A DNA stretch of 64,000 nucleotides from Allopusillimonas sp048270225. GTDB lineage: Bacteria; Pseudomonadota; Gammaproteobacteria; Burkholderiales; Burkholderiaceae_B. The notes beneath the pieces were generated by a model that was given only the letters and a program-made list of their open reading frames with translations, was not told the origin of the DNA and searched no databases. Where the stretch lies: contig JBLWTG010000005.1 in assembly GCA_048270225.1 (NCBI GenBank), positions 62,001-126,000 on the forward strand, written 5' to 3'. Each line of letters starts with the position of its first letter. Position 1 is the stretch's first letter. A program made the translations under genes and the position numbers. This document shows positions 24,578 to 33,527 of the stretch, in pieces.

Positions 24578-26833
24578 TCAACTTCCGTAGTTGGGACTGT
24601 TCTGGCGATAGGCGCCGTATTTTGGATTGAAGCGGTGACGGCCCGGGTTGAAATCGTTCAGGATGACGCCATGGACCTGTCCACCCGCCTGGCGTATGCG
24701 TTTTGCTGATTCTTCCAGTTCTTCCATGGTGGTCATGTCGGCACGGGCGAGTACGAAAATCGTGCCGGCCAGGGGAGCCAGCGCCATGGCGTCTGACACC
24801 GGCAGCACAGGCGCGGTATCCAGTACGACGACGTCGTAGCGCTGCGAGAGCAGGTCAAGCAGCGGTTCGGCGGCCTCAGAAAGAAATACTTCCGCGGGAT
24901 TGGCTGGCAGGCGGCCTGTGGAGATGAAGTCCACGTTATGCAGTACGCCTCGATGCACGACCTGTTCAAGATTCGATTCTCCATTGATCATTTCCGAGAA
25001 GCCGCCTTCCCGCCGCAGGTTGAACTGGCGGTGAATGCCGCCGCTGCGAAAATCCGTGTCCACCAGGAGCACCCGCTTGTAGGCCGAGCCCAGCAGCGCG
25101 GCCAGATTCACGCTGGTGAACGTTTTGCCGATGTCGGGCGTGGGGCCTGTGAGCATGATGATGTTGTTGGCCGCGGTGCGCAGCGTCGGACGCAATGATG
25201 TTCTCAGGCTGCGCAGGCTTTCGATGGCCGGATCTTCGGGGGCGACCACGGCGAGCACACGGGTCGGCGGCTGATGCCGCCCGGTCGTCGTCATGCGTCG
25301 CTGCGCGCGGGGTTGAATGCGGGGCACGGTGGCGTAGACCGCAAGCCCGGTGCGGGACTCAATATCGCTCGCTCCCTTGATGGCGCAGCCGAGCATGCCG
25401 CGCAGCAGGGCAAGGGCGGTGCCCAGCAGCAGGCCCAGGGTGCCGGCAACCGTCAGCACCAGCGGCTGTTTGGGCTTGACGGGGCGTTCGGGCACAATGG
25501 CGCGGTCCACCATACGCACGTTACCCACTTTCCCTTCCTTGACCAGCCGCAGTTGCTGCGTACTGTTCAGCAGGCTTGCATAAAGTTCACCATTGACTTT
25601 GACATCGCGGCTCAGGTTCAGCAACTGCTGCTCCATATCGGGCAGGCCCTTGATTCTGGTCGTCAGCTTGCTGACTTCCTGTTCTGCGGCGGCGATTTGC
25701 TGATCGATGCCGCGAATGGCCGGATGACTGGCGCCATACTGGACAATCAGCTCGCGCCGCTTTTGCTGCAGGGCGAATATCTGTGTCTTGAGCTCCACCG
25801 AACTGTTGAGGGCAAGCGCGCCCTCCGTACCCAGGTCAAAAGTGCCGTGCCGATCCCGAAAATCGGTATAGCGGTTATTCGAGTCATCCATCTGCTTTTT
25901 CAGCTGGGGCAGAAAGCTGTCCAGAAACGTCAACGATTTCTGGGCCTCCGCCGCCTTGCGTTCGATATTCTGCTCCACATAGGCGGCGCCGATTGCGTTC
26001 AGCACTGCGGCGACCCTGGCCGGATCGGTGCCCTCCAGACTCATGGACAGTATCCCCGAGGGTTTGCTCATTTCGTCGATGATCAACGCTTTTTGCAGGG
26101 TGTTCATGATGTCCAGCTGCGAGTATCGCGTGACCGTGAAGTGCGCCCCTGGATCGGCCTGCAGATGGCTGACCAGGATGCTGCCGCTGCCGTCCGCGGT
26201 GTCGAACCTGGCTGTCGTACCGACTATGCCGTTCGTGAGCAGTGCGCCGTTGGGGTCGAGCAGTTCATAGCCCTGGTCGGTGGCCACCAGCGTCAGCGCC
26301 TGGCTCTCAAGGCGTTTGGGTACGCTGAGCGCGGCCAGCTGTATGGATTCGGTACCCCAGACGTAGTTGTGCAGCCATGGGATATCCACCGCCGGCAGTA
26401 TGTCCGCATGCTTGGAAAGCCAGCGTCCGATCACGGGAAGGTAGTTGGGCTGGGCGCTGATGTAGAGTTGGAGTTCGTTCACGGCCTCGCCCAGCACGAG
26501 GCGGGATCTCAGTATCTCCATTTCAGCGGTGGCGGGCGACTGGATATTGAATGCGGAGGACAGCGCACCCAGTACGTGATTGTTGCCTTCGTTCTGGTTC
26601 TGTTCCACCTGAATCATGGCATCTGCGCGATAGATGGGCGGACTGAGCAGAGCGTAGGCCGCTCCGATCAGAAGCGCCACGGCAGTGACCGCCAGAATAA
26701 GTCTGCGGGCGTTGAAAACCGTATCGAGCACACTGCGGAAATCCACGTCCTCCTGCTGCCTGCCTGGCGGCATGGCCATTAAGGTCAGGGTGGTCGGCGA
26801 GGACGCGGCGGCCAGCGGGTAGGGATGGTTCAT
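24578..26833 (-). CDS. wzc: Polysaccharide co-polymerase / bacterial tyrosine kinase (Wzc)
   Basis: A 751-residue inner-membrane protein. The N-terminal Wzz domain has membrane segments near 45-63 and 455-475, enclosing a periplasmic region with coiled coil (about 290-400). The cytoplasmic BY-kinase domain has Walker A TGPTPDIGKT (562-571), Walker A' VLLVDTD (587-593) and Walker B VVLDTA (about 668-673). It ends in a short tyrosine cluster (Tyr739, Tyr742, Tyr749), fewer tyrosines than in E. coli Wzc. It controls chain length and export together with Wza. No low-molecular-weight phosphatase gene (wzb) is present in the operon. Confidence 0.93.
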   Translation of the reverse strand: MNHPYPLAAASSPTTLTLMAMPPGRQQEDVDFRSVLDTVFNARRLILAVTAVALLIGAAYALLSPPIYRADAMIQVEQNQNEGNNHVLGALSSAFNIQSPATAEMEILRSRLVLGEAVNELQLYISAQPNYLPVIGRWLSKHADILPAVDIPWLHNYVWGTESIQLAALSVPKRLESQALTLVATDQGYELLDPNGALLTNGIVGTTARFDTADGSGSILVSHLQADPGAHFTVTRYSQLDIMNTLQKALIIDEMSKPSGILSMSLEGTDPARVAAVLNAIGAAYVEQNIERKAAEAQKSLTFLDSFLPQLKKQMDDSNNRYTDFRDRHGTFDLGTEGALALNSSVELKTQIFALQQKRRELIVQYGASHPAIRGIDQQIAAAEQEVSKLTTRIKGLPDMEQQLLNLSRDVKVNGELYASLLNSTQQLRLVKEGKVGNVRMVDRAIVPERPVKPKQPLVLTVAGTLGLLLGTALALLRGMLGCAIKGASDIESRTGLAVYATVPRIQPRAQRRMTTTGRHQPPTRVLAVVAPEDPAIESLRSLRTSLRPTLRTAANNIIMLTGPTPDIGKTFTSVNLAALLGSAYKRVLLVDTDFRSGGIHRQFNLRREGGFSEMINGESNLEQVVHRGVLHNVDFISTGRLPANPAEVFLSEAAEPLLDLLSQRYDVVVLDTAPVLPVSDAMALAPLAGTIFVLARADMTTMEELEESAKRIRQAGGQVHGVILNDFNPGRHRFNPKYGAYRQNSPNYGS

Positions 26834-26842
26834 GGTGCGTGT

Positions 26843-28000
26843 TTACCTTGTCATGGTGCGGGTGGTTTCCACTGCGCCATAGCTGGGCAGGAGCATGCTG
26901 ATGACGCGATTCCATCTGACGATGGGCGCGGGGTCCACGAAGACCATGTCGCGTCCCTTGAGTTCGAAATCAGCGGCAAGTACCAGGGCGGTCGGTACGC
27001 TGGCGTCCAGATGATAGATTTCGGCCTTGCCGTCAGGGCCTTTGCGAATGACATAGACCTGGCGGGGTTCAGCGGTTTCCGGGCTCAAACCGCCAGCCTC
27101 GCCCAGTGCCTGCGCCAGGTTCAACTGGCCGTCGTGCATGGGTTGAGCCCGGGGCGAATAGACGTCGCCCAGCAGAAACACCTTGTTTTCGTCCTGATTG
27201 ACCACGCGCAGCAAGTCGCCGTCGCGCAGCAGTATCCGGGATGGATTGATGCCGTTGCGGGTCAACTGCGGCAGACTGATGCGGGTATCCATGCCGTTGC
27301 GGGTCAGCACGACTGAAGAACGATCGGCCTGACCGGTAAAGCCGCCGGCCCGGCTGATGGCTTCTGGCAGCGTCATGGGTATATCGTTGATAGTGAGCAG
27401 CCCCGGCGTCCGCACTTCGCCGTCCACATAGACGCGGCCGCTGCGGTAGGCCTGCACGCGTACCGTGATCTGAGGGTCGGCCACATAAGGGGTGATACGA
27501 CGTGCGAGCAGGGAACGGATCTGGTACTCGTTCATGCCGGCAACCTTGAGGGCGCCCAGAAAAGGAAACTGGATGCGACCGTCGGGACTGACGTTGTAGC
27601 CGTTGCCGACATCGGGCTGGCCGGGCGTCGATGCGCCGGAGGTCGAACCGGCCGAGGACAGCGCCAGTTCCGGGTGGTTCCAGATGACGATATTCAGAAT
27701 ATCGCCAGGGCCGACGGTGTAGGTGTCGGCCTTGGCAAACAGCTGCTGGATGTCCTGCCGGACTGTCTGCTTTTCCGCAGCGCGCTGCTGGTCGATGAGA
27801 GCGGGGGAAATGGTCAGCAGCGCACCGGCGGGCGCGCTGCCGTCCTGCAGGGATTGCTCTATGTGTTCCGGCGTGCCCATGTACATGCCTGGCGACATGC
27901 TGCATGCGGACAGCAGTATGGCCGTGGCGAGCGCAAAGACTGCCGCGCCGCAGCGGGCGACAGCAGGGGCAGGTATAAGACGGGGGCCGGACTCTTTCAT
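26843..28000 (-). CDS. wza: Outer-membrane polysaccharide export lipoprotein (Wza)
   Basis: A 385-residue protein from the ATG at 28000; an upstream ATG at 28114 would bury the signal peptide and was rejected. A signal peptide ends in the lipobox LLSAC, giving a lipidated Cys near residue 33. The Poly_export domain has YTVGPGDILNIVIWNHPEL. SLBB-type repeats (GRVYVDGEVRTPG, NKVFLLGDVYSPR) follow. It should form the octameric outer-membrane channel for the polymer. It is the first gene of the minus-strand operon, with an ops-like element 85 bases upstream and wzc 9 bases downstream. Confidence 0.93.
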   Translation of the reverse strand: MKESGPRLIPAPAVARCGAAVFALATAILLSACSMSPGMYMGTPEHIEQSLQDGSAPAGALLTISPALIDQQRAAEKQTVRQDIQQLFAKADTYTVGPGDILNIVIWNHPELALSSAGSTSGASTPGQPDVGNGYNVSPDGRIQFPFLGALKVAGMNEYQIRSLLARRITPYVADPQITVRVQAYRSGRVYVDGEVRTPGLLTINDIPMTLPEAISRAGGFTGQADRSSVVLTRNGMDTRISLPQLTRNGINPSRILLRDGDLLRVVNQDENKVFLLGDVYSPRAQPMHDGQLNLAQALGEAGGLSPETAEPRQVYVIRKGPDGKAEIYHLDASVPTALVLAADFELKGRDMVFVDPAPIVRWNRVISMLLPSYGAVETTRTMTR

Positions 28001-28084
28001 GGCGTGGCTGCTCTGGAAAAAATTGAATGGTGACCGGCTGGCCGGCCGCTGCCTGTGAAGACCTGCGACGGGCGAAGCGCGCAG

Positions 28085-28114
28085 GCTACCGCAGTGTTGA
28101 TTGCCTTCCGGCAA
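28085..28114 (-). promoter_or_regulatory. ops-like element with adjacent hairpin in the wza leader
   Basis: Read on the minus strand, GCGGTAGCCTGC (28092-28081) matches the E. coli ops core GCGGTAGCGTGC at 11 of 12 positions. Immediately upstream is a hairpin with arms TTGCC and GGCAA around a GGAA loop (28114-28101). The element lies between an RfaH-like gene and wza, where an RfaH recruitment and pause site would be expected. A perfect TTGACA (28257-28252) lies upstream but has only a weak -10 partner. Function is inferred. Confidence 0.6.
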
Positions 28115-28253
28115 AACACTTTTCGTTGCTGGGCCTTCGTGGTTGTTGCTGTTGCGAAGCCGTGTAGGTGTAGCGCCGGCTCTTTCGTTCGTTACGGTAA
28201 AAAAGGCGCCTGCGACCGGAATTGACTGGATCTGTGGCGCGGCGATGCGAGTG

Positions 28254-28847
28254 TCAAAGGGGTTCCACGATGTCGGGCCTGACCTTCACTCTGGTCTGGC
28301 GACCGAGAATCTCCATCAATACGGTGATGCGCTGCGTAGAGACAGCGTGCACCAGTCCCTCCAGGCCGCTGAGCGCGGGGGTGTCTATTCTGATGCGCAG
28401 TCCAGGCCGCAGTCTGCTGCTGGCGTCCAGGCGGGTGATGTTGCGTCGATGCTCATGCTCCTGAATCGCCTGGATGATGTCCGTCGACACCTGCGCAAAG
28501 TGATTGCCGAACCGCACGACTGACGTCACACCGCGTGTTGACCGGACTGTGCTGATGGATTGCTGGGCGTGCGAAGGCTTGAAGAACATATAACGGGGAA
28601 ACATGGGCTCGTAGGTATCCGTCCCGGCATCGCCTTGTCCGGATACTTTCTTCTTCAGCATCTTGTAGCGCGGCAGATAGGTCTGAAATCCCTGGCGCTC
28701 CAGATTGATCAGCGCGACATGCTCCTGGCGCGCTTCGGTATAGGCGACATACCATTGCAGCAGGTGTTCTGTGTCAGCGGCGGATGCAGCGATGTTGACC
28801 TGAGCAGCAGGCGGGCGGTTCTGCGTGGCCTGTACCGGATGGTGCAT
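28254..28847 (-). CDS. RfaH-like specialised NusG paralogue (transcription antiterminator)
   Basis: About 197 residues from the ATG at 28847, chosen for its GGGAGA ribosome site; an in-frame start at 28937 is possible. The NGN domain covers about 29-130 (WYVAYTEARQEHVALINLERQG, split by the first helix, then EPMFPRYMFF and STRGVTSVVRFG), closely matching RfaH. The C-terminal region (about 146-197) is KOW-like with LRPGLRIRI and LSGLEG. RfaH proteins bind RNA polymerase paused at an ops site and suppress Rho- and NusG-dependent termination in long surface-polysaccharide operons. An ops-like site lies just downstream in front of wza. Confidence 0.85.
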   Translation of the reverse strand: MHHPVQATQNRPPAAQVNIAASAADTEHLLQWYVAYTEARQEHVALINLERQGFQTYLPRYKMLKKKVSGQGDAGTDTYEPMFPRYMFFKPSHAQQSISTVRSTRGVTSVVRFGNHFAQVSTDIIQAIQEHEHRRNITRLDASSRLRPGLRIRIDTPALSGLEGLVHAVSTQRITVLMEILGRQTRVKVRPDIVEPL

Positions 28848-29350
28848 GATGTCTCCCTTTACTGCGTGTTTGTTGCGCTGTATGCCTGATCTGGATGCCT
28901 GGCTCTGTGGCCAGTGCAGCGATACATTGTTTTGCAAGATGTGTAATTAATATCAGGTTTGGCTGAACGCCAGCCATCTGTCAAATGCGCTACTGCGTCC
29001 GGTAGAACACGATTTTTCCTAGGCTGCTGACCTTAGGCTTGCTGCTATGCAGATCTGCGGCGCATGGGCTGACCATCACGGCGTCGACCGCGCCGGCAAA
29101 CGGGATGCGCGCGTGAGTGCATCGAACGCGCGGTGCGTGTGAAAGGTCCGGGACGGCAATGCTATCCGCGCATCGGCATACTGCACATGCCGTCCCGGCT
29201 AACCTGCCTATGCCGATTGACCGACAGGCAATGTCCGATCCGAACGACAGGTTTTGTGACAACTCTTGCGTCCGGAGGCAGTGCCAGGCGCAGGCGTTAC
29301 ACTATGAATCCTTATCGTCCTGCTTTCCTGAACCACGCAAAAGGAAGAAC
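28848..29350. other. Intergenic region between the RfaH-like gene and bdhA
   Basis: About 500 bases separating divergent genes. An AT-rich patch (28922-28960) upstream of the RfaH-like gene probably holds its promoter, but no -35/-10 pair with good spacing was found. The bdhA side ends with an AAGGAAG ribosome site at 29341-29347. A short open frame on the minus strand (28990-29262) has no family features and atypical composition for a protein, so it is not called. Confidence 0.5.
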
Positions 29351-30133
29351 ATGCTTAAAGGTAAACATGCAGTTGTTACAGGGTCCACAAGCGGTATCGG
29401 CCTGGCAATCGCGCACGAGCTTGCCGCCAATGGCGCCAACATTGTCCTGAATGGCTTCGGCGACGCAGATGCCATCGAGAAGGATAGACTCGGCATCGAG
29501 CGCCAGTATGGCGTCAAGGCGTATTACCTTAGCGCCGACCTTTCCAAAGGCGACGCAACACGCGAATTCATCGAGCAGGCAGCCAAGACCCTGGGGGGGA
29601 TTGATATCCTGGTCAATAATGCGGGCATCCAGCATACCGATCTGATCGAGGACTTTCCCGTCGATCGCTGGGATGCCATTATCGGGCTCAATCTGTCGGC
29701 CGTATTCCACGGTACGGCGGCTGCATTGCCGCACATGAAAAAACAGGGTTGGGGGCGCATCATCAACATCGCATCGGCCCATGGTCTGGTCGCTTCCGCC
29801 AATAAGTCCGCCTATGTGGCTGCCAAGCATGGCGTGGTTGGCCTGACCAAGGTGACTGCACTGGAGAATGCAGGCAATGGCGTGACCTGCAATGCCATTT
29901 GCCCGGGCTGGGTGCGTACGCCGCTGGTCGAAAAGCAGATCGAGGCGCTGGCCGCGAAAATGGGTGTCGATGTGGAGGAGGCCGCCAAGGCGCTGCTTTC
30001 CGAAAAACAGCCCTCGCTGCAGTTTGTCACGCCCAAGCAACTGGCCGGCGCTGCTGTATTCCTGGCCTCGGCCGCGGCAGACCAGATGACGGGAACAACG
30101 CTGTCGCTGGACGGCGGCTGGACGGCGCGCTAG
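29351..30133 (+). CDS. bdhA: 3-hydroxybutyrate dehydrogenase (SDR family)
   Basis: A 260-residue protein from the ATG at 29351, preceded by AAGGAAG. The motifs are TGSTSGIG near residue 10, NNAGIQH, and the active-site Ser and YVAAK (SAHGLVASANKSAYVAAKHG, about 142-161). The C-terminal landmarks WVRTPLVEKQIE and MTGTTLSLDGGWTAR are typical of D-3-hydroxybutyrate dehydrogenase. It oxidises (R)-3-hydroxybutyrate to acetoacetate with NAD+, in ketone-body or polyhydroxybutyrate use. yaaA follows after 29 bases, so the two may be co-transcribed. Confidence 0.9.
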   Translation: MLKGKHAVVTGSTSGIGLAIAHELAANGANIVLNGFGDADAIEKDRLGIERQYGVKAYYLSADLSKGDATREFIEQAAKTLGGIDILVNNAGIQHTDLIEDFPVDRWDAIIGLNLSAVFHGTAAALPHMKKQGWGRIINIASAHGLVASANKSAYVAAKHGVVGLTKVTALENAGNGVTCNAICPGWVRTPLVEKQIEALAAKMGVDVEEAAKALLSEKQPSLQFVTPKQLAGAAVFLASAAADQMTGTTLSLDGGWTAR

Positions 30134-30162
30134 GCGCCGGGTATTTTGAAGGAAGTATCACT

Positions 30163-30951
30163 ATGCTGTTGGTATTATCGCCGGCCAAAAAGCTGGATTA
30201 CGATTCACCGGTTCGAACCACCTTGCATACCCAGCCGCAGTTCGTGCCTCAGGCCGCCGAGCTGATCAAGGTGCTCAAGAAAAAATCCGTGGCCGATATC
30301 GCCGGCCTGATGAAGCTGAGCGAGGCGTTGGCCCGGCTCAATGTCGAGCGCTACGCCGCCTGGAAGCCTCGCTTCGATCTGAGCAACGCGCGCCAGGCCA
30401 TACTGGCCTTCAATGGCGATGTCTACGAAGGCCTGGCAGCATCCACGCTGTCGGACGCCAGGCTCAACTGGGCGCAGGAGCATGTTGCGTTACTCAGCGG
30501 CTTGTATGGCGTGCTGCGCCCGCTGGACCTGATGCAGCCGTATCGTCTCGAAATGGGCACCAGGCTTGCCACCCCGAAAGGCGAAAGCCTTTACGACTTC
30601 TGGGGCAGTACCATTGCGGACTACATCAATCAGCGTCTGGACCTGCTCTCCAAAGGCAAGCAGAGTGGGCGAGTCCTGCTTAATCTTGCGTCCGAAGAGT
30701 ATTTCAAGGCGGTTGATCGCAAGGCGCTGGACGCGAGAATCGTGCAGTGCGTATTTCAGGACAGTAAAAACGGTGTGTGGAAAGTCATCAGTTTCCATGC
30801 CAAGCGGGCCCGTGGCCTGATGGCGCGCCATATCATCGACCATCGCATCACCCGGCCCGAAGCGTTAACCAGCTTTGTCAGCGAAGGCTATGCATTTGCG
30901 CCCGAGCAGTCCAGCGATGACAGGCTGGTATTCCGGCGTCCGGAAGCCTGA
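30163..30951 (+). CDS. yaaA: YaaA peroxide-stress protein (UPF0246)
   Basis: A 262-residue protein from the ATG at 30163 with an AAGGAAG site upstream. It starts MLLVLSPAKKLDYDSP, contains AFNGDVYEGL, LSGLYGVLRPLD and MGTRLATPKG, and has the C-terminal FHAKRARGLMARHII. All are hallmarks of YaaA, which limits intracellular iron and so protects against peroxide damage, and which binds DNA with unusual structure. Length matches the family. Confidence 0.93.
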   Translation: MLLVLSPAKKLDYDSPVRTTLHTQPQFVPQAAELIKVLKKKSVADIAGLMKLSEALARLNVERYAAWKPRFDLSNARQAILAFNGDVYEGLAASTLSDARLNWAQEHVALLSGLYGVLRPLDLMQPYRLEMGTRLATPKGESLYDFWGSTIADYINQRLDLLSKGKQSGRVLLNLASEEYFKAVDRKALDARIVQCVFQDSKNGVWKVISFHAKRARGLMARHIIDHRITRPEALTSFVSEGYAFAPEQSSDDRLVFRRPEA

Positions 30952-31023
30952 TCAGCTTATAGGCCAGGCGATGGGTTCGCCCGGGCCTGTCGCTTGAATA
31001 CGGTTCGCGCCTGTGCCTGTTCT

Positions 31024-33324
31024 TCAGGCAGCGGTCTGGGCCTGTGACTGCAGGCCGCGCATTTCCTCGCGTATTAACTCTGCAGCCTTGACCATTTGCC
31101 GCAGGGGATAGGCCAGCGTTGCCAGCTCGCCCTCGGTTTCGATGGAGGCGGGCGGATCGGCATCGCAGTCCTGCAGGTAGTCGCCGATGGCTTCCAGCGA
31201 GTTCTGTATGCCGCTGGGTACGACGGACAGGCTCGCCAGTATGGGAATGGCCGAGGTCAGCTGCAGGGCGAGCACGTGGTTCTGGATCAGCAGGTGGTTG
31301 AGCTCCGGCAGGTTTTTCTGCCGTGCAATAGGTTCGTCCAGCATGCGATAGAAGGCAGCTGCGTAATTGCTGAAAGCAATGTGCACGTTCTTGCGCGCCA
31401 CGCGCCACCGTATTTCAGCCTCATGCTGTTGCGCATCCAATGTAGCAAGGTCCGGTGCGGTGGCGTCGCCTGAGGCGCCATGGAGGGTATCGGACACGGC
31501 CGCGGGCGGATCAGCAGGCGCAGCTACTGTGCCGGGAGCCGGTGTCTGCAGGGCAGCCTGCTTGCGGCTAAGCTGTGCATACTCCAGGCCTGAGTCGAGC
31601 AGCTCCAGATTGGCCCGCCTGAGCGCGTTGGCCAGCGAGGGCATGAAGTTGTACTCCCACCAGGGAAAGGCATAGCTGCACAGCAGGGCGATGACGCAGC
31701 CCGCAAAGGTGTCGACCAGTCGCTCGCCCACCACCAGGCTGGTGCTGGGCGAGATGAAATGAAATACCAGCAGCACAAAAACCGTGTTGCACATGGCCGC
31801 CATCATGTAGTTGATCTGAATCAGGCTGTAGCCCAGCACGCAGGTCAAGATCAGCACCGCCAGATAGGTGTCGGGATTTTGCGTGATTTCGAACAGCGCC
31901 AGGGCCAGCACGCAGCCTATCAGTGTGCCTGCCAGCCGCCAGCCATTGCGCTGCCGGGTCAGCGCAAAACCCGGCTTCATCACGACGATAATGGTCAGAA
32001 TGATCCAGTAGCTGTGCGAGCTCAAGCCCGGGTTGAGGTCTTCGGCCGTCAGCGCGAAGGAGAGCAGGGTCGACAGTGTCATGGCCCCGAGGGTAGCCAG
32101 CCCCACCCGGAGTGCGTAGCGGCAATGGGACGAGTCCATGCGCAGATTGCTGGTAAACATTCCCAGGCGCCATTTTTGTCGGGTGACAAAGCGGTTCATG
32201 GATTTTTCCAGACGCGTGTCGATCAGCTGTGCGCTGGCCTCGCTGCTCATGTGTTCGGCCATTCTGTCGACCAGACGGGTGGCGTTGCGCAATCGGCGCA
32301 GAACCTGCACCAGGAGCGCGTAGACTTCGGGCGTGCTTTCCGCCATGCCCTGCTGGCGGTATTTTTCCAGCTCGAACTCGATGGCGCGAAGTTCGGCCTT
32401 TACACTGCTGCGTTCGCGTGTGCGCTTGTTGCGCGCAATGTTCAGCGCCTGGGCCGATATATTGCGCGAGAGCTTGCGCAGCGCGTCGCGCCCGAACAGC
32501 AGCACATCGCTGTCGGGCAGATGGCGGCGCAGCGTGGCGTAATCGGTATGCGTGGCCACGAAGATGTCCAGCAGCGCGACCATGTCGATAAACACATTGA
32601 GCAGGCGCGCACGCAGTTGGTCTGCCCGTCCGTGACCACGCGGCAGCTCCCGCAGGACGGTATCGCGCGCCGCCTGGTGTTTTTCGGTCATGGCCGACTG
32701 GGCGCGGATCAGGCTGCGGTAGCTGGCTTCGAGATCGGTGTTGACATCATAGAACTGGGCGCGCACGTTGATGTAGTCGGCGGTGGCGAACAGCGCCGTC
32801 GACAGCGCCTGCTGTTCCTCCCTATGCCATAGCAGCCTGTGCGCAAGGAGGCTGTAGCAAAAATAAAAAACGCCGCCGGCAAAGGAGTAAACCGTATGCA
32901 TCAGGACTTCGTGCGTAGCCAGCGGCGTGCGCATGGTCAGCGTCATGATGAGCAGGCAGGCAAATCCCAGCAGGCCGCCTTGCTTGCCGAAGACGGAGAA
33001 CATCGAGAAGAAAAAGGACAGCAAGGGCACGACCAGCCAGATCAGCATGCTGTGGGACGAGGCGAAGCCGGTCATCAGGGCGGTGAGCGAACCGAGCAGG
33101 ATGGCGGCCAGCATACCGTTGCGTCCGTATCGGCGCGGGCCGCCGGGTTGGTCGAGTATGGCGACGCAGGCCGCGCCGATTGAGGCAATGATGCCGATCA
33201 GGTGCATCTGAAAGAGCCCCGCCAGCACCAGTGCGGGCATCAACACGCCGATGGCCTGCCGCAAACCACCGAAGAAATAATGGCTGTGGAAAAAGCGCTG
33301 GAGTTGGGGTAGCTGCGCTGCCAT
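31024..33324 (-). CDS. FUSC-family inner-membrane protein (YccS/YhfK type)
   Basis: A 766-residue protein with two blocks of hydrophobic segments (about 17-160 and 400-520), separated by a long helical cytoplasmic region. This is the duplicated FUSC/YccS architecture related to aromatic-acid efflux (AaeB) and aluminium-activated malate transporters. The C-terminal 200 residues are soluble and helical, with a low-complexity Ala/Pro stretch (about 585-615). The substrate is unknown. It is transcribed divergently from the IclR gene across a 143-base region, but nothing else links it to that cluster. Confidence 0.8.
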   Translation of the reverse strand: MAAQLPQLQRFFHSHYFFGGLRQAIGVLMPALVLAGLFQMHLIGIIASIGAACVAILDQPGGPRRYGRNGMLAAILLGSLTALMTGFASSHSMLIWLVVPLLSFFFSMFSVFGKQGGLLGFACLLIMTLTMRTPLATHEVLMHTVYSFAGGVFYFCYSLLAHRLLWHREEQQALSTALFATADYINVRAQFYDVNTDLEASYRSLIRAQSAMTEKHQAARDTVLRELPRGHGRADQLRARLLNVFIDMVALLDIFVATHTDYATLRRHLPDSDVLLFGRDALRKLSRNISAQALNIARNKRTRERSSVKAELRAIEFELEKYRQQGMAESTPEVYALLVQVLRRLRNATRLVDRMAEHMSSEASAQLIDTRLEKSMNRFVTRQKWRLGMFTSNLRMDSSHCRYALRVGLATLGAMTLSTLLSFALTAEDLNPGLSSHSYWIILTIIVVMKPGFALTRQRNGWRLAGTLIGCVLALALFEITQNPDTYLAVLILTCVLGYSLIQINYMMAAMCNTVFVLLVFHFISPSTSLVVGERLVDTFAGCVIALLCSYAFPWWEYNFMPSLANALRRANLELLDSGLEYAQLSRKQAALQTPAPGTVAAPADPPAAVSDTLHGASGDATAPDLATLDAQQHEAEIRWRVARKNVHIAFSNYAAAFYRMLDEPIARQKNLPELNHLLIQNHVLALQLTSAIPILASLSVVPSGIQNSLEAIGDYLQDCDADPPASIETEGELATLAYPLRQMVKAAELIREEMRGLQSQAQTAA

Positions 33325-33527
33325 TGATGCATCCTGAGTCGAGATGGTGAGAGTATAGAGGCAAGCTGGCGTTTCGTACCCGTGGTCAGCGTGCCTGGTC
33401 GGAAAATTCTTTCCCGATGGCGTGTCGCTGGCGGTAGAGAACAGGTGAGTTTCATTCTACGAAAATTTTGTGCGTTGCAACTTTACGCAGAAATGACGGG
33501 TGCATAAGGTGCAGCCATATCGCAATC

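Noticed and set aside
25274..26782. 502-residue open frame on the plus strand
   Set aside because: It is wholly antisense to wzc and has no recognisable motif; the composition (Gly/Gln/Arg-rich) is that of a shadow frame.
4882..28000. Exosortase/PEP-CTERM system suggested by the FemAB, AsnB and deacetylase genes
   Set aside because: No exosortase-like multi-span protein, no PEP-CTERM tail and no associated two-component genes were found. Wza, Wzc and Wzx indicate an ordinary Wzy-type surface polysaccharide.
28990..29262. 90-residue open frame on the minus strand in the RfaH-bdhA gap
   Set aside because: No ribosome site, no conserved pattern and a Cys/Ala/Ser-rich composition. The gap is better read as two divergent promoter regions.
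33430..33437. Second ops-like string GGCGGTAG on the plus strand before the IclR gene
   Set aside because: It lacks the CGTG half of the element and is followed by a short regulator gene, not a surface-polysaccharide operon. Probably chance.
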